This document shows, in pieces, positions 1 to 11,600 of a stretch of DNA of 64,000 bases; positions within the stretch are counted from its first letter, which is position 1, and each line of letters opens with the position of its first letter. The position numbers and the translations under genes are program-made. This DNA comes from Omphiscola glabra. Lineage: Eukaryota > Mollusca > Gastropoda > Lymnaeidae. The notes under the pieces are model-generated. The model worked only from the letters and a program-made list of their open reading frames with translations, did not search any database and was not told the origin of the DNA. The stretch is from contig OZ024807.1 of the NCBI GenBank assembly GCA_964017045.1, positions 14,789,441-14,853,440 of the forward strand, read 5' to 3'.

Positions 1-1790
1 ATGCACCGGTACAATAATGATGATGGAAATTCATATATCTTTTATATAAAATGTTCTGAATTATTGTTTTTTAATTATTGTATTTAAATACTTTATTAAA
101 TTTAGATTGTCAATGTCACTGTCTATTTTTTACTGAAGATTTTATTGAATTAGCATTGTTAATTTAAAAGTTATGTATTTAAATGTAAAAAATGTCTCGG
201 CCGCGGGCGCTTTTCATCAAATATTTTTATAAATTTACATAAATCTTTCTGGTCTGTATTTCAGTTATTTTAAATGTGCCTTACTTTTAGATGGACATAA
301 TCTGTTTGTATTGAAAATTTTATAGCAGTTGCTTAATTGGTTTAGTAATTATGTAATTTTTTGTAAAATTAAATTTTTAGACAATTGTCGTTATCAACCC
401 CCTGTGCTCATAAAATCATATTTTAACAAATATAATAAATTCATTCACAATTCATGTGTTTTGTTTTGTTACACATTGTATTGTAAATGTCTCCTCCAAA
501 TCTGAGAGCTCTAACTTTAATAGCTAAAAAGATACAAGCAAAATAGTACAAAAAGTGTAATAATGCGATCACAGCTTTAAAAATTAAATACAAAGCCGAA
601 TAGTGGGGAAAGATAAATCACTAAAAAATGCACAACTTTTCTCCTATAAGTCATAGAAGGATTATCATGGTGTCATTGGAAAGCTTAGAGCCAGCTCTTT
701 CCAATGACATGCTCTTTGTGTATGTCTGATGTATTTGAAAATTTGAGTTGGAGTGCCTAATGTAAGGTTTTAATTTGAGCTTTAAAAACCCGGTAGAGTC
801 CGTATTATTAACGATCAGAATTCTCTGTGTGCAAAAGGTCGTCAAGGGCAACCATTCACAGCCCTTGCATAATGGCTATACCGTAGTACTACCTCAGAGT
901 TTGCCGTGTGCAAAACAATTCAACCATTGGTCAGAGAAAGTTTTAATTAATTAGTCATGTGCCAAAGTTGAAAGTTCAAAATAAGTAGATCCCAAACAGT
1001 ATTTTAAGGGATGCATTGCCTTATATAGTATGGACTATATAGCATATAGTGGTATAATAGACGCTGTAGATTTGGTAAACAGAAAAGTTAAATTTACTGA
1101 TATACAAAGTGCATAGTTAGATAAATTATAATTTATATATAATTGTATAACATCATTTTAATACAGCATTAGTTCTGAAAATAAAAGGTGTATAAAATTA
1201 TCATTAAAACTAGAGTTATTTAGCTCGTGACGCGAACAGCAGAATTTGGTCACAGAATGTGGCGATGCGGTCCATGTTAAAAAATGACAAACTATGTCGT
1301 ACTTTAAAAATTCTTAACTTTAAAACTACAACAGCTAAAAATAGGATTTTGGTGTTATAATTCTGTTAAAAATTAGCTCTATTCAACTATGCCATTGGTT
1401 TATTTTACAAAAATTGTTGAATTTTTTTACCAAAGTACCTATGTTAATCCTACCGCCTGTGTTACTTTTATAACTGCTGTAATTCATGTTCCATTTTGGT
1501 ATGTTATACAATATGTTATTTCTGCTGCAATTGAAATCAGTCAATCGCCTTATGCCTGTACTTATACCTACTTATACTCTATTCTAAACAATTGTTTTAA
1601 ATTGTCTGGTAAATCACTAAATGTTACTTCGGCACAATACTAATTTCCATGAGTTCCTATTGCTGCCATCTTTGTTGCCATGGTGGCAAATTTTCACGGC
1701 AACCAAGATTGCGACCATTAAAAAAAAAGTAGTGCACACACACGCCTGCTAAAATTGGGAGGGGAAAGGGCTAATTCAGATAAATCGTAC
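1..1790. other. AT-rich non-coding DNA
   Basis: No exon with usable splice sites and no recognisable protein was found. The only structure noted is a perfect 13-bp inverted repeat, 671-683 with 697-709 (TGTCATTGGAAAG), around a 13-base loop. The NDUFS2 leader exon was sought here and in 3040-5550 without success. Confidence 0.5.
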
Positions 1791-2340
1791 CTCATCATTA
1801 GGTTTATGGATAGTTTTAGGGTTCAGGTTAGGTTTGGGGATAGATTTAGATTAGGGTCAGGTAAGGTTTAAGGATAGATTTAGGGTTCAGGTTAGGTTTA
1901 GGGATAGATTTAGGGTTCAGGTTAGGTTTAGGGATAAATTGAGGGTTCAGGCAACCAAGATGGCGGCCATGGTAAAAAAAACGCGGTACGAGCTATCCGA
2001 ATTTACTGGGGAAAGAGGGAAGAATTTTTAGCAACTGTCCAAAATTAGGAAAATATTACAAATAACCACCCAATAAAGTTATAGGCTAACTGTTACTGTT
2101 GGTGCCTTGTGTCATTTGCAATGAAAACCCTGGTTCCGATAGGATCAAAACCCTGGTTCCGATAGGGTCAAAACCCTGGTTCCGATGGCGTCAAAACCCA
2201 GGTTAGGGATAAAGTTAGGGTTCAGGTTAGTTTTAGGGATACATTTAGGAAATTTTTTCATTATTTTTTAAAGTTTTATTCTTAATATTTCGGGTTGCGG
2301 CAACCAAGATGGTGGCCATGGTAAATTACGGGGCACTATC
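1660..2340. repeat. Dispersed CAACCAAGATGG element with internal TTAGGG-like array
   Basis: The phrase GGCAACCAAGAT followed by a GCCATGGT-like box occurs near 1698, 1950 and 2299, each followed by a similar tail. Between them lies an array at about 1799-1950 of 30-bp units rich in GGTTAGGTTTAGGG. A three-copy 23-bp repeat (ACCCTGGTTCCGATAGG core) lies at about 2124-2200. It looks like several copies of one repeat family; its class is unknown. Confidence 0.6.
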
Positions 2341-2925
2341 TCTACCGAATTGCCAAATTATAATTTAAAACATTCCATCTGAGTGTTAATATTTTAAAAA
2401 AAGAAAGCTAGCTCGAGTAAAAATCCAAGAATAATCAAAAGGCAGAGAATCCTACTCTCTGAACCCAAAGTGACGTGCCTAAGTAAAATTAGCCAATTGT
2501 CTCTTAGTAGGTACTTACGTAAAGAAAAAATTAATTATAAAAATATAACAATTATGTTTCTAGAGAGTAAACTCAAATTAAAAATAATGAAACAAAAATG
2601 AATTTTCTAGCTTTAGTCCTTTTTGAATTATGAATTTTTTAAGTGTTAATCCATTTGGCATTTTTGAATATTGACTGCATCTCCACATTTTGTGACCTAA
2701 TTTCCGCTGATCACATCACTGGCTATATCTCTCTAAATTAATAAATGCTATATGCATGTTCTGTTCACGGAACTTTCATCTTTTGCTCATGACTAATTAA
2801 TTAAAGCTTTCCCTGACCTATGATTAAATAGTGTTTGCACATGGCAGGCTTATATGAATGGAACTATGAGATTAATACTATAGTAGTGTAGTACATGCAT
2901 GTAACTGAATGTTTGCCAAAGACTC

Positions 2926-3035
2926 CAGACCTGCCAACCCTACCGATTTTGTCGGAATTATACAGATCTTTTACCCCTTCATTCCGACCTTCCGACAAAT
3001 CCCTTAAAATTCTGATTTTCCGATACATTATAATG
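2926..3035 (+). repeat. Solo left end of the CAGACCTGCC transposon family
   Basis: About 110 bp closely matching the left end of the element at 4034 (same start CAGACCTGCCAACCC, then shared CCGATTTTGTC and TTACCCC blocks). No matching right terminus was seen before 4034, so this is a truncated copy or a remnant. Confidence 0.65.
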
Positions 3036-4033
3036 TTTGGGTTGGGTAAAAATAAATTTTGTAGAGAGTTCAGCCTGGGTGGTACATGGGTGGGGGACCT
3101 ACTTACCAAGCGCATCAGACTGTCTCTCACGCATATCAGGATAGCAAACGCTGCAAGCACAGTTTTGACAGTGACACTAGAATAAATCAAGACATTAGAA
3201 TGCAATGGGAGTGGCTATCTGATGTCCATCTAGACGGAGGGGTATATGTCACAAATGACCAGGACTGTACGAGGGAACGATAGTTGCACGTACCGTACAA
3301 AGCTACAATAAGTGAGGGAAGAGTCGACTTTGGCATTTAAAGATGCTTTAAGCTAGGGCAGGGAAGACATAGCCTGGGAACCAAGCCGGCCGAGGGTAAT
3401 CACTAAGGGACAGTATGGGTGTCATGAATTAGTTTTGTAGTTTGCTCTTATGTGGAATGTCCATGCAGACCCTGGGTAGTGTTAGTTTAATTAAGTATCG
3501 AGATAGAGAAAGTCACACTTGATAAGTGTTAATAAGCGGGTAGAGACATGGAATAGGCGTCGGGGGTTAAAGGAGTTGGTCTGGAGAATGTAGTCTTTAG
3601 TGATGTAGCAAGCCAATAACCGTGGGATTCTAGTAGTGGGTAGTTTCTCGTATGGCGAGACCTAGATATAAGCTAGAGGTTTGGGTACACTAGGATTTTT
3701 AGTTAGACAAGAGGAGATCAGCTGGACAGGAAAGAGGAGAGTCAGGTGGGAGAACTCCCGTTGGACAGGAGAAGAGGACAGACGTGAGAAGAAAGTTACG
3801 AAAGAGAGAGACAAACTGGGATAGTCAGAGCAGAGTTCAAGGGTCTTGAATGTTAAAAGTATAGCAGATCATTAAAGTGTAGGCTAACCATCAATGTGTT
3901 ATTACCTGATTTGTCGCAGTACGAAAGACAGAGTGAATGAGGTTACCATCCAATTATAGTTAGAGAACGAGGGTAGAACAGAGACGGCCAAGGTTCTCTA
4001 CAATTTAAAATGTATGTAGGTCACTGTCATCTA

Positions 4034-5207
4034 CAGACCTGCCAACCCTTCCGATTTTGTCAGAATTATACAGATTTTTTACCCCTCCTTCCGACAAACC
4101 TGTTAAAATTCCGATTTTCCAAACATAATTTTTCACCCGTCATAAGAATCTGAAAGCGACAAAAAAAAAAGATATAAAAATCGGATACAACAGAAGGTGG
4201 TGCATTCCTTTATTTTACGTAGTTTCTACATATCCGGTGACCGGACGAATGAGTTCTCGAGATATTCACCCGGCTATTACTATTATATATATTTGATCAA
4301 GTCACTTGACCAGCGTAAAAAAGTTGCTAGGGTGTCCGTCACCTTGTCACGTGACAGCTAATAGTCCATCAGTCTGGACGTGTAGACACTGCCTTGTTTT
4401 TATCGAGGCGAACTGCGATTTCTAATTCATTCTTCAATCATTAATTGATCCGATCACGATTCATCTTTTTACTAGGCTAAAAAATAATTCAGTTTTGTTG
4501 TGAAATTTTTGGGGTTTTAAAAAAATTTTCTATTGAAAGGGGTGGGTACAATGATATTAATAAACATATTTTAACACAAAAAAACAACATTACAACTAAA
4601 AGCACTGAATCTACGACATCCATGTCTAATTTCTTTGCTGAGGAATCGGAAGTTTTATTGACCTCCTCTTATTGAAGGAAATATTTCTCCAGCCAACTCC
4701 AATCGTTGTAATGCCAGAAATGTTTCCACACTCGCAGATTGCTACAACTAGAAGATTATGAAGAAAAAATTACAATGAAACTAGGGCAAGCATAAAAGTT
4801 TATTTTTCTAACTTGCTTGTACGGTATCTGAAAACAGTTGCAATGCTAATCTTCAGTTGTTCAAAGAGTTGTTTGACAAATGCAAAAAGGCCACTAGGGA
4901 TATGCTGGAAAACTGAACTCTTAATCTTTGCAGCCTGTGTACATATGTAAATAAAATGGATCTTCTGTCCCGTGCATGTACTATATATATCTGTATATAA
5001 ACATTTCCAGTAACTTTTTTCTTATGTTCTGTGGACTCTTCAAAGACGATGGAGGTAGCTTTATATTTCTTTATTTACTAAAAAGGCTTGTGCATTAGTT
5101 GACTGATCTTAAACCAACGCCCCCCTGTTGGCACCCCCCCTGGGGGCAGCGGCCCCACTTCCCCCCACATGCACCACCCCTACAGATTTTTTTATTTGGC
5201 AGGTCTG
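4034..5207. mobile_element. TIR DNA transposon, non-autonomous, 1174 bp
   Basis: The ends are perfect 12-bp inverted repeats (CAGACCTGCCAA and its complement). CATCTA flanks both ends (4028-4033 and 5208-5213), a 6-bp target-site duplication. The interior has no long open frame, so it is non-autonomous or decayed. The CAG start resembles hAT ends, but hAT usually duplicates 8 bp; 6-7 bp also fits Dada-type elements. Class is left open. Confidence 0.8.
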
Positions 5208-5559
5208 CATCTAGTAACTGCAAACAGCAGTTACTCAAGTGGGTTACTGTTAGAACCACTATCAAAAGATGTCAAATTTTATTAAAAGTGGATAAAAAAT
5301 AATGAAAATTGTGTAATATTCGCAATGCCCCTGTGAGGAAGCCGCAGAAACCCATATAGAGAGATGTGCACCCATATCCAGTAAAAGGACTATTTTTAGC
5401 ACCCCGTGTCTTTATGATGTAAATGGGATTTTATAGTTTAATTCACTAGATGTTCTATTTTTTATGTTCTAAAAATTTTGGACATGTCATTATTATACTT
5501 TCAATCTTGTGTGTGCCTAAAATAGTTATCAAATACCTTTTGCTTGTTTGTTTTTATAG

Positions 5560-5663
5560 CTTTGCCTCCCAAGTCTGGATGCCAGATGAGGATTACATGA
5601 AACCTTATAAAAAGCCTATTTTTTACCCTGAAGATACCGACTGGAAACTGCCCCCATACAATC
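5560..5663 (+). CDS. NDUFS2: NDUFS2 exon a (first one visible)
   Basis: Acceptor is a T-rich tract ending TTTTTATAG; donor is GTAAGC. It starts on the third base of a codon and ends on the first base of one. It encodes [13 protein letters not shown] and [14 protein letters not shown], matching the mature N-terminal segment of animal NDUFS2 just after the cleaved leader. Confidence 0.9.
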
Positions 5664-8600
5664 GTAAGCATTTTTCAATTTTAGAATTAGTTTTGTCTTC
5701 AATTTAATTTTAGGTTAGTAATGCAAAAAATAATTATTTTAGTATTAACCCGTTCACATACGAGACCATATTTTTATGAGAAATATTTATTTTCTAAATA
5801 TTTAATAAATGTGTTTTGGTTGAAATCAGAGGGTTCATAGTAATACATTAAATCCCATAATAATTAAATGTTCTATAGTTCGAGAACCTGAGGTTGAGAG
5901 GCAGGTACAGAACATTGTGATGAACTTCGGCCCTCAGCATCCAGCTGCTCATGGTGTTCTTCGTTTAGTCCTCACCTTGGAAGGTGAGACCGTTTTAAGG
6001 GCTGATCCTCATATTGGACTCCTACACAGGGGAACAGAAAAACTCATTGAGTACAAAACCTATATTCAGGTACATTTTTTAAAATGCTTCTCTTTGATAG
6101 GCCTTTTAAAATCTGACTGTTTGATAAGCCTTTTAAAATCTGACTGTTCTTTTTAAGAATGTCGATTTTTTAATATATATTGGGTGATTATTCCATTATG
6201 AACTTAAACAGCGAGTATCTGTTACCTATAAATAATGATTTAGGATAATGTTTTTCTCTTTGTTCAACACTAGGATATATATTATGCCTTGCCACTAGAT
6301 ATCTATAAATGCTTAGGTAAGGCTACATTATATTGCACTAACGAATTTGTCCTGCTCTATGGTTAACCCTGAAACAGGCCCTGCCCTATTTTGACCGGCT
6401 TGATTACGTATCCATGATGTGCAGTGAGCAGGCCTATTGTCTGGCCATTGAAAAGCTACTTAACATTGAGGTTCCACCAAGAGCCAAAATGATTAGAAGT
6501 GGGTGAACAATAAGTTTACAAAACAGATTAAAGAGAAACGTTACTTTTTAAAAAAAATATATATACACTATTTGAGCTTCGGTACTATATTAACAGCTGA
6601 AGTCAGCCTAAAACAAAGCCATTTGTAGTTTATGAAATGAACTCACAGTTTAAAATAAATTTTTTTTAAAAAACATTTTGTTTAAAGATATTCCACTTGT
6701 GAGTTGTCCTTTTGCTTTTGTATGACCTGAATGAAAATCCACGTATAATTGATGTTTTCAGCTCTGTTTGGTGAAATTACTCGCATCCTCAATCACATCA
6801 TGGCTATTGGAAGCCATGCACTTGATGTAGGTGCCATGACTCCACTCTTCTGGCTCTTTGAGGAGAGAGAAAAGGTGCTTTGCTTTTAATCCCTTTTACT
6901 TACCTTACTGGTCTGGTATTAGGACTGGATTAGATTTGACTTCAATCATTTAAAGGCTCTTTTGTTTGTGGCTGGCCAAATCTTCGTAAGGCTAATTGAC
7001 CCACTTCGCGTCAACCTATCGAGATGAAACTTGGCACATTGACTTGTTCCCAATGACAACACATTCTTTTAAATTTTGGGCCCCCAACCCAAACACCCAA
7101 AAATCTGTTTGTTTGTTTGGAAGGGGGGGGGGGGGGGGGGGGTTAAGCACTAATAATTTTTGAATTAAGTCCAACATACAGCTTTTACCATTTTTTTTGT
7201 AGTTGAAAATCTGCAGCCATATCACACAAGTCTCAGTAGGCATGCTCTTATTTATCTTAGCCCTTTTATTGATATTATAAGTGAAGTGTTTTTTATTTGT
7301 GTAATTGTTTAAAACAGGTACCATGTTTTATTCATCCGTGTGAGCATTGGGTTCGGTCTCAAGTCCCCAATACTCATTATGTCAATACTCCTACATGCAC
7401 CAATAAAAAGAACTGTAATTCTCAGTGCTTAAATTTCCTTTTCAGCTGATGGAGTTCTATGAAAGGGTGTCTGGAGCCCGCCTCCACGCAGCTTACTATC
7501 GCCCAGGTGGTGTTTCTTTGGTAAGATAGAGATCAAGCTATTAATAAGTGATTATTTTCTGCATAAATTGAATTAGATTGATTGCTTACTATGTATTTTT
7601 TTCCCTCATAAAAACATTATTGGTGATGTGTCAAGCTTGGAACATTAGTATTATTTGTCCTTTTCATGCAAACATGGCCTTGGCTAAATACATTCAACTT
7701 CTATTTTGTTTAAAGTGAGGGAGAGTTGCAGATTTTCTCAGCTTAGCATTCTCCTAATGTGGCATAAATCTACAAGTATCTTGTAACCTCATGGTAATGT
7801 TGTCTGCCTCTCAGCCAAGTGTTACGGGGCTCAAAATGACCACATGTAGGTTGTGACCAACTCAAATGAAGTTAGAAGATGTAGCCAACTTGACCAGGAA
7901 GATGGTAGCCAACTTGACCGGGAAGATGGTAGCCAATTGGACTGGGCAGATGGTATCCAACTTGACTGGGCAGATGGTATCCAACTTGACCTGGAAAATG
8001 GTAGTCAACTTGACTGGGCAGATAGAAGAGCCAAATTTACCTCACATTAAAAAATTGTCACTCTGATTTTTGAAAAAAAAATATATATAATCTGACCAGT
8101 TAAGTTATAGCTGCCAGAACAACAATTTTTCAAAATCTGTTCTCAAACCCTTATTGTAGGGTCCTCACACCTAAAGATGCTCCTGTCTAATTAATAAATC
8201 CTGCTCTCGACTGATCAAAGTTAGTTGTTCAAGTCATCCAGATGTCTTGTTGAAGGCTTGCAGATTTAGCATCCAATCCCAAACATTCTGTTATCATCTC
8301 CATCTAGTTGAGATTTGTTCTTGTCATCTGCTCTTCTTGACTTTTTGAACCTGTCATTAAACCTGTAAAAAAATATATCACAGGACATGCCTCTGGGACT
8401 GATGGAGGACATTTATGAATGGGCCAGCAAGTTCAGCCAGAGGCTGGATGAAGTGGATGATCTCCTGACAGAGAACAGGATCTGGAAGGCCAGGTTAATC
8501 GACATTGGGGTCATCTCAGCAGAGGATGCGCTGACCTACGGCATGAGGTAAGCCTGGCCATTCAGTAACATTAGATTGGTGGTTCTCAAAGTGGGTTAGC

Positions 8601-11600
8601 TCTTGTGGCGCTGAAAGGCTTTGGAGATTTAAGGGGTGGGGGTCATTGCATCCAAAGGGGGCGCTGAGGCTCTTGATGGGAATATTTGTTAGTTCAAATT
8701 AGTTTATATTTTGTTAAAGTTTTTTGCTTCAGTTTAAAATATTTATCATATTCTGCTATGTGGACATAGCTGCAGTGACACTTTTAGAGGCCCCCTTACA
8801 CTTTTCAGTTTTTGTTTTCTAGCTATTCAATTCAATTTAAAATACCTCCTTTTACATATTTTGACCCCTTAAATATCCAAAGTCCCTGCTGTTGCAAGGG
8901 GTGCGTGGCCCATAGGACGGTTATGACCATGGAAGATGGTTAAGTAGCTCCTTATTTCATTCACACTGTTGTACTCAGTCATAGGTTGTTTTAGTCAGGT
9001 CATTCAGTAATGCTCAAAGCATAGAAATGACAGCAATGAAGTTTCTACCAAGAGACATAAATGCATTGAAACCTGCAAAGTCTTTACCAACCCGATCCAT
9101 TGCATTTAGAATTATTGATGAGACAAAAAAAGTTAGCTTTGTAAAAGTCTTGATAAATAATTTCCCTTTTTATACCTGAAAAGGTTAAGTTACTCTTGAT
9201 CAATTTGTTCAGTTGATTATAATTGAATTCTGTATTTTGATGAAATGTTCAAAAATAATTTACATCTTACATTTAGCTGTGCATTTATCTACCATAAAGG
9301 GTTGGGTAAACTTTCCATCTGAAAATACTTGTCATGGGGAAACACAGAGTGGCGCTCAGCGAGATCGTTAAAAGTTTGAGAACCGCTGATTTAGATAATT
9401 CTTTCTTTATTTATTTTAAATGGAGGAAAAATGGATGGAGTAGTAGCCACAGAAGGTTTTGACATGAATAGGTTAATATCTAATTTAGAGCCAAATTATC
9501 AATCAATTCTTTACGGGGAGTAGGAGTCACAGAAGGTTTTGATTAACATAGATAGGTTAATTTCTGATTTAGAACCCAATTATCAATTAATTCTTTACAA
9601 GGATAGCCTAAAATTTCTCATTTTAAAAATGTATTCCTGGGGATTGCTGTAATAGCAAAGAAGTAGCTAATCGTAGTTTTCCTAAAGTAGACTCTTGATC
9701 ATCAAATTTTTATTTTTTATTTTTTAAATGGCATTCATCCATCCCTGTGGCACTACTTCCTTCCCCTCAGACCTAACCGATGCTTTTCTTTTCCATGCCT
9801 GGATTCCCAGTTGTTGTAGATCATTTTGCACATCATCCAGCAAATATTTATTTCAAATGAATTTTGAAGGATAATACCTGTAATTTCTCTTCCGGGGGTA
9901 TATGTCGTGATAACACTATTCAGCACTTATACTCTCTCTATATAGCAATTATGACAAGATTTCAGATGTGAACAAACAAAATATAAAAAATAAATTACAC
10001 ATCTGGAAGTCTAAACCTTCATCACATAACTGAACAGCTCCAGCTGTTTAAAGGGGTGTGTCCCTGTCAGTACTGCATCCATAACTGAACAGCTCCAGCT
10101 GTTTAAAGGGGTGTGTCCCTGTAAGTACTGCATACTGTTTATTTTTGTTTCAACAGTGGTGTGATGCTCCGTGGCTCGGGGATTAAGTGGGATCTTCGTA
10201 AGGTTCAACCCTATGATTCCTATGGTGAGATGGAGTTTGATGTGCCAGTTGGTAATAAAGGAGATTGTTATGACAGGTGCAGTGATTTTTTTTTAACCTC
10301 ATCTATTTCACTTGCATTCTATTCTTTTTAAATTGTGGTCTTTTTTTAATACAATAACTGTCTGCTACCTTTCTCTTTCATACCCTTATCTTCTTATCTA
10401 ATACACTGGTTGAATAGATTTTGCAGAAATAAAGCAAATGACTAGGTTCCTTTGAATGTGGCTCAGTAAAATTATAATTTATGTTAGGATACATTAATTT
10501 CAGTTTAATATTACAAGTCATTGTGAAAAGTTTTCAGCTGACACTCTGGTGCATTTAATGCTCTGACCTGAAATTCCAACTGTAGATATTTAACTTTTAT
10601 TTCATCCATGCACCTAAAGAGCTAGATACTGATATACCTTTGTGGGTTTATAAATCTCCAGATATTTGATAAGGATGGAAGAAATGAGGCAAAGTTTGAG
10701 GATCATCCTGCAGTGCATGAACAAGATGCCAACAGGGGAGATCAAAACAGATGACAATAAAGTGACTCCACCAAGCAGAGCAGATATGAAGGTGTGTCAT
10801 CTCCTGTCATTTTTTAATACTGATATATATATATATATATTTTTTTTTTAATACTGATGTATATATATATATATCTTTATATCCAGAATAGAAATGCAAC
10901 CTTCCTTTTGATTGATGTCTTACATACTGTGGCAAGCAGTGTCTTGACACAAGGTTGTGAAAGTACTTGACAGAGATGTGTCCTGCTTTCTGTCTCAATA
11001 GTGATATTGTACATATGTGACCCTCCACGACAAAATGAGTCGCTTCTCACCTCGGCCTATTTTGAGCTAGAGTCAAAAATATGTGTTTGGGTTGAAAAGG
11101 ATCAATTTTGGGATTTCGATTATTTGTAATTATTTATTCATTTCTGAACACATCTATAATATTATTTTTTTAAAATTAAATCTATAAGTTATTTAAAAAT
11201 TACTTTAAAAATAATACCCTGTTAGATTTTCATTGAACGATACTAGCACGTGACTTTTTCTAACCAACCCCAGCGAGTGTTTACGCTTAACTTTTCAACA
11301 TGGCTGCCTCCATTACGAAAGACATTACTATTGCTAAAGCACTTAATTCGGCAAGAAATGCAAATATTAATGATGAAAAAGATTTGGAAAGTGTTGAAAA
11401 TATTATACAAGAGTATTTTAAAACACCAGCATTGGATGACACTGACAGAGTTAAAAGGGTTGAATAAGTGTGCCTAATTTAAACAAAATCCATAAACGGT
11501 TGCTAAGGAAATTCCTCGTCCGAAAAATATAGTAAGTAAAATCAATTTTTCTCAAAATCAGCACTTGGATAGTGGCTCCAATAAAATATTCATAACTAAA

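Noticed and set aside
1799..1950. Telomere or subtelomere
   Set aside because: Units are degenerate 30-mers containing TTAGGG rather than a pure telomeric hexamer array, and the region is internal and next to a housekeeping gene.
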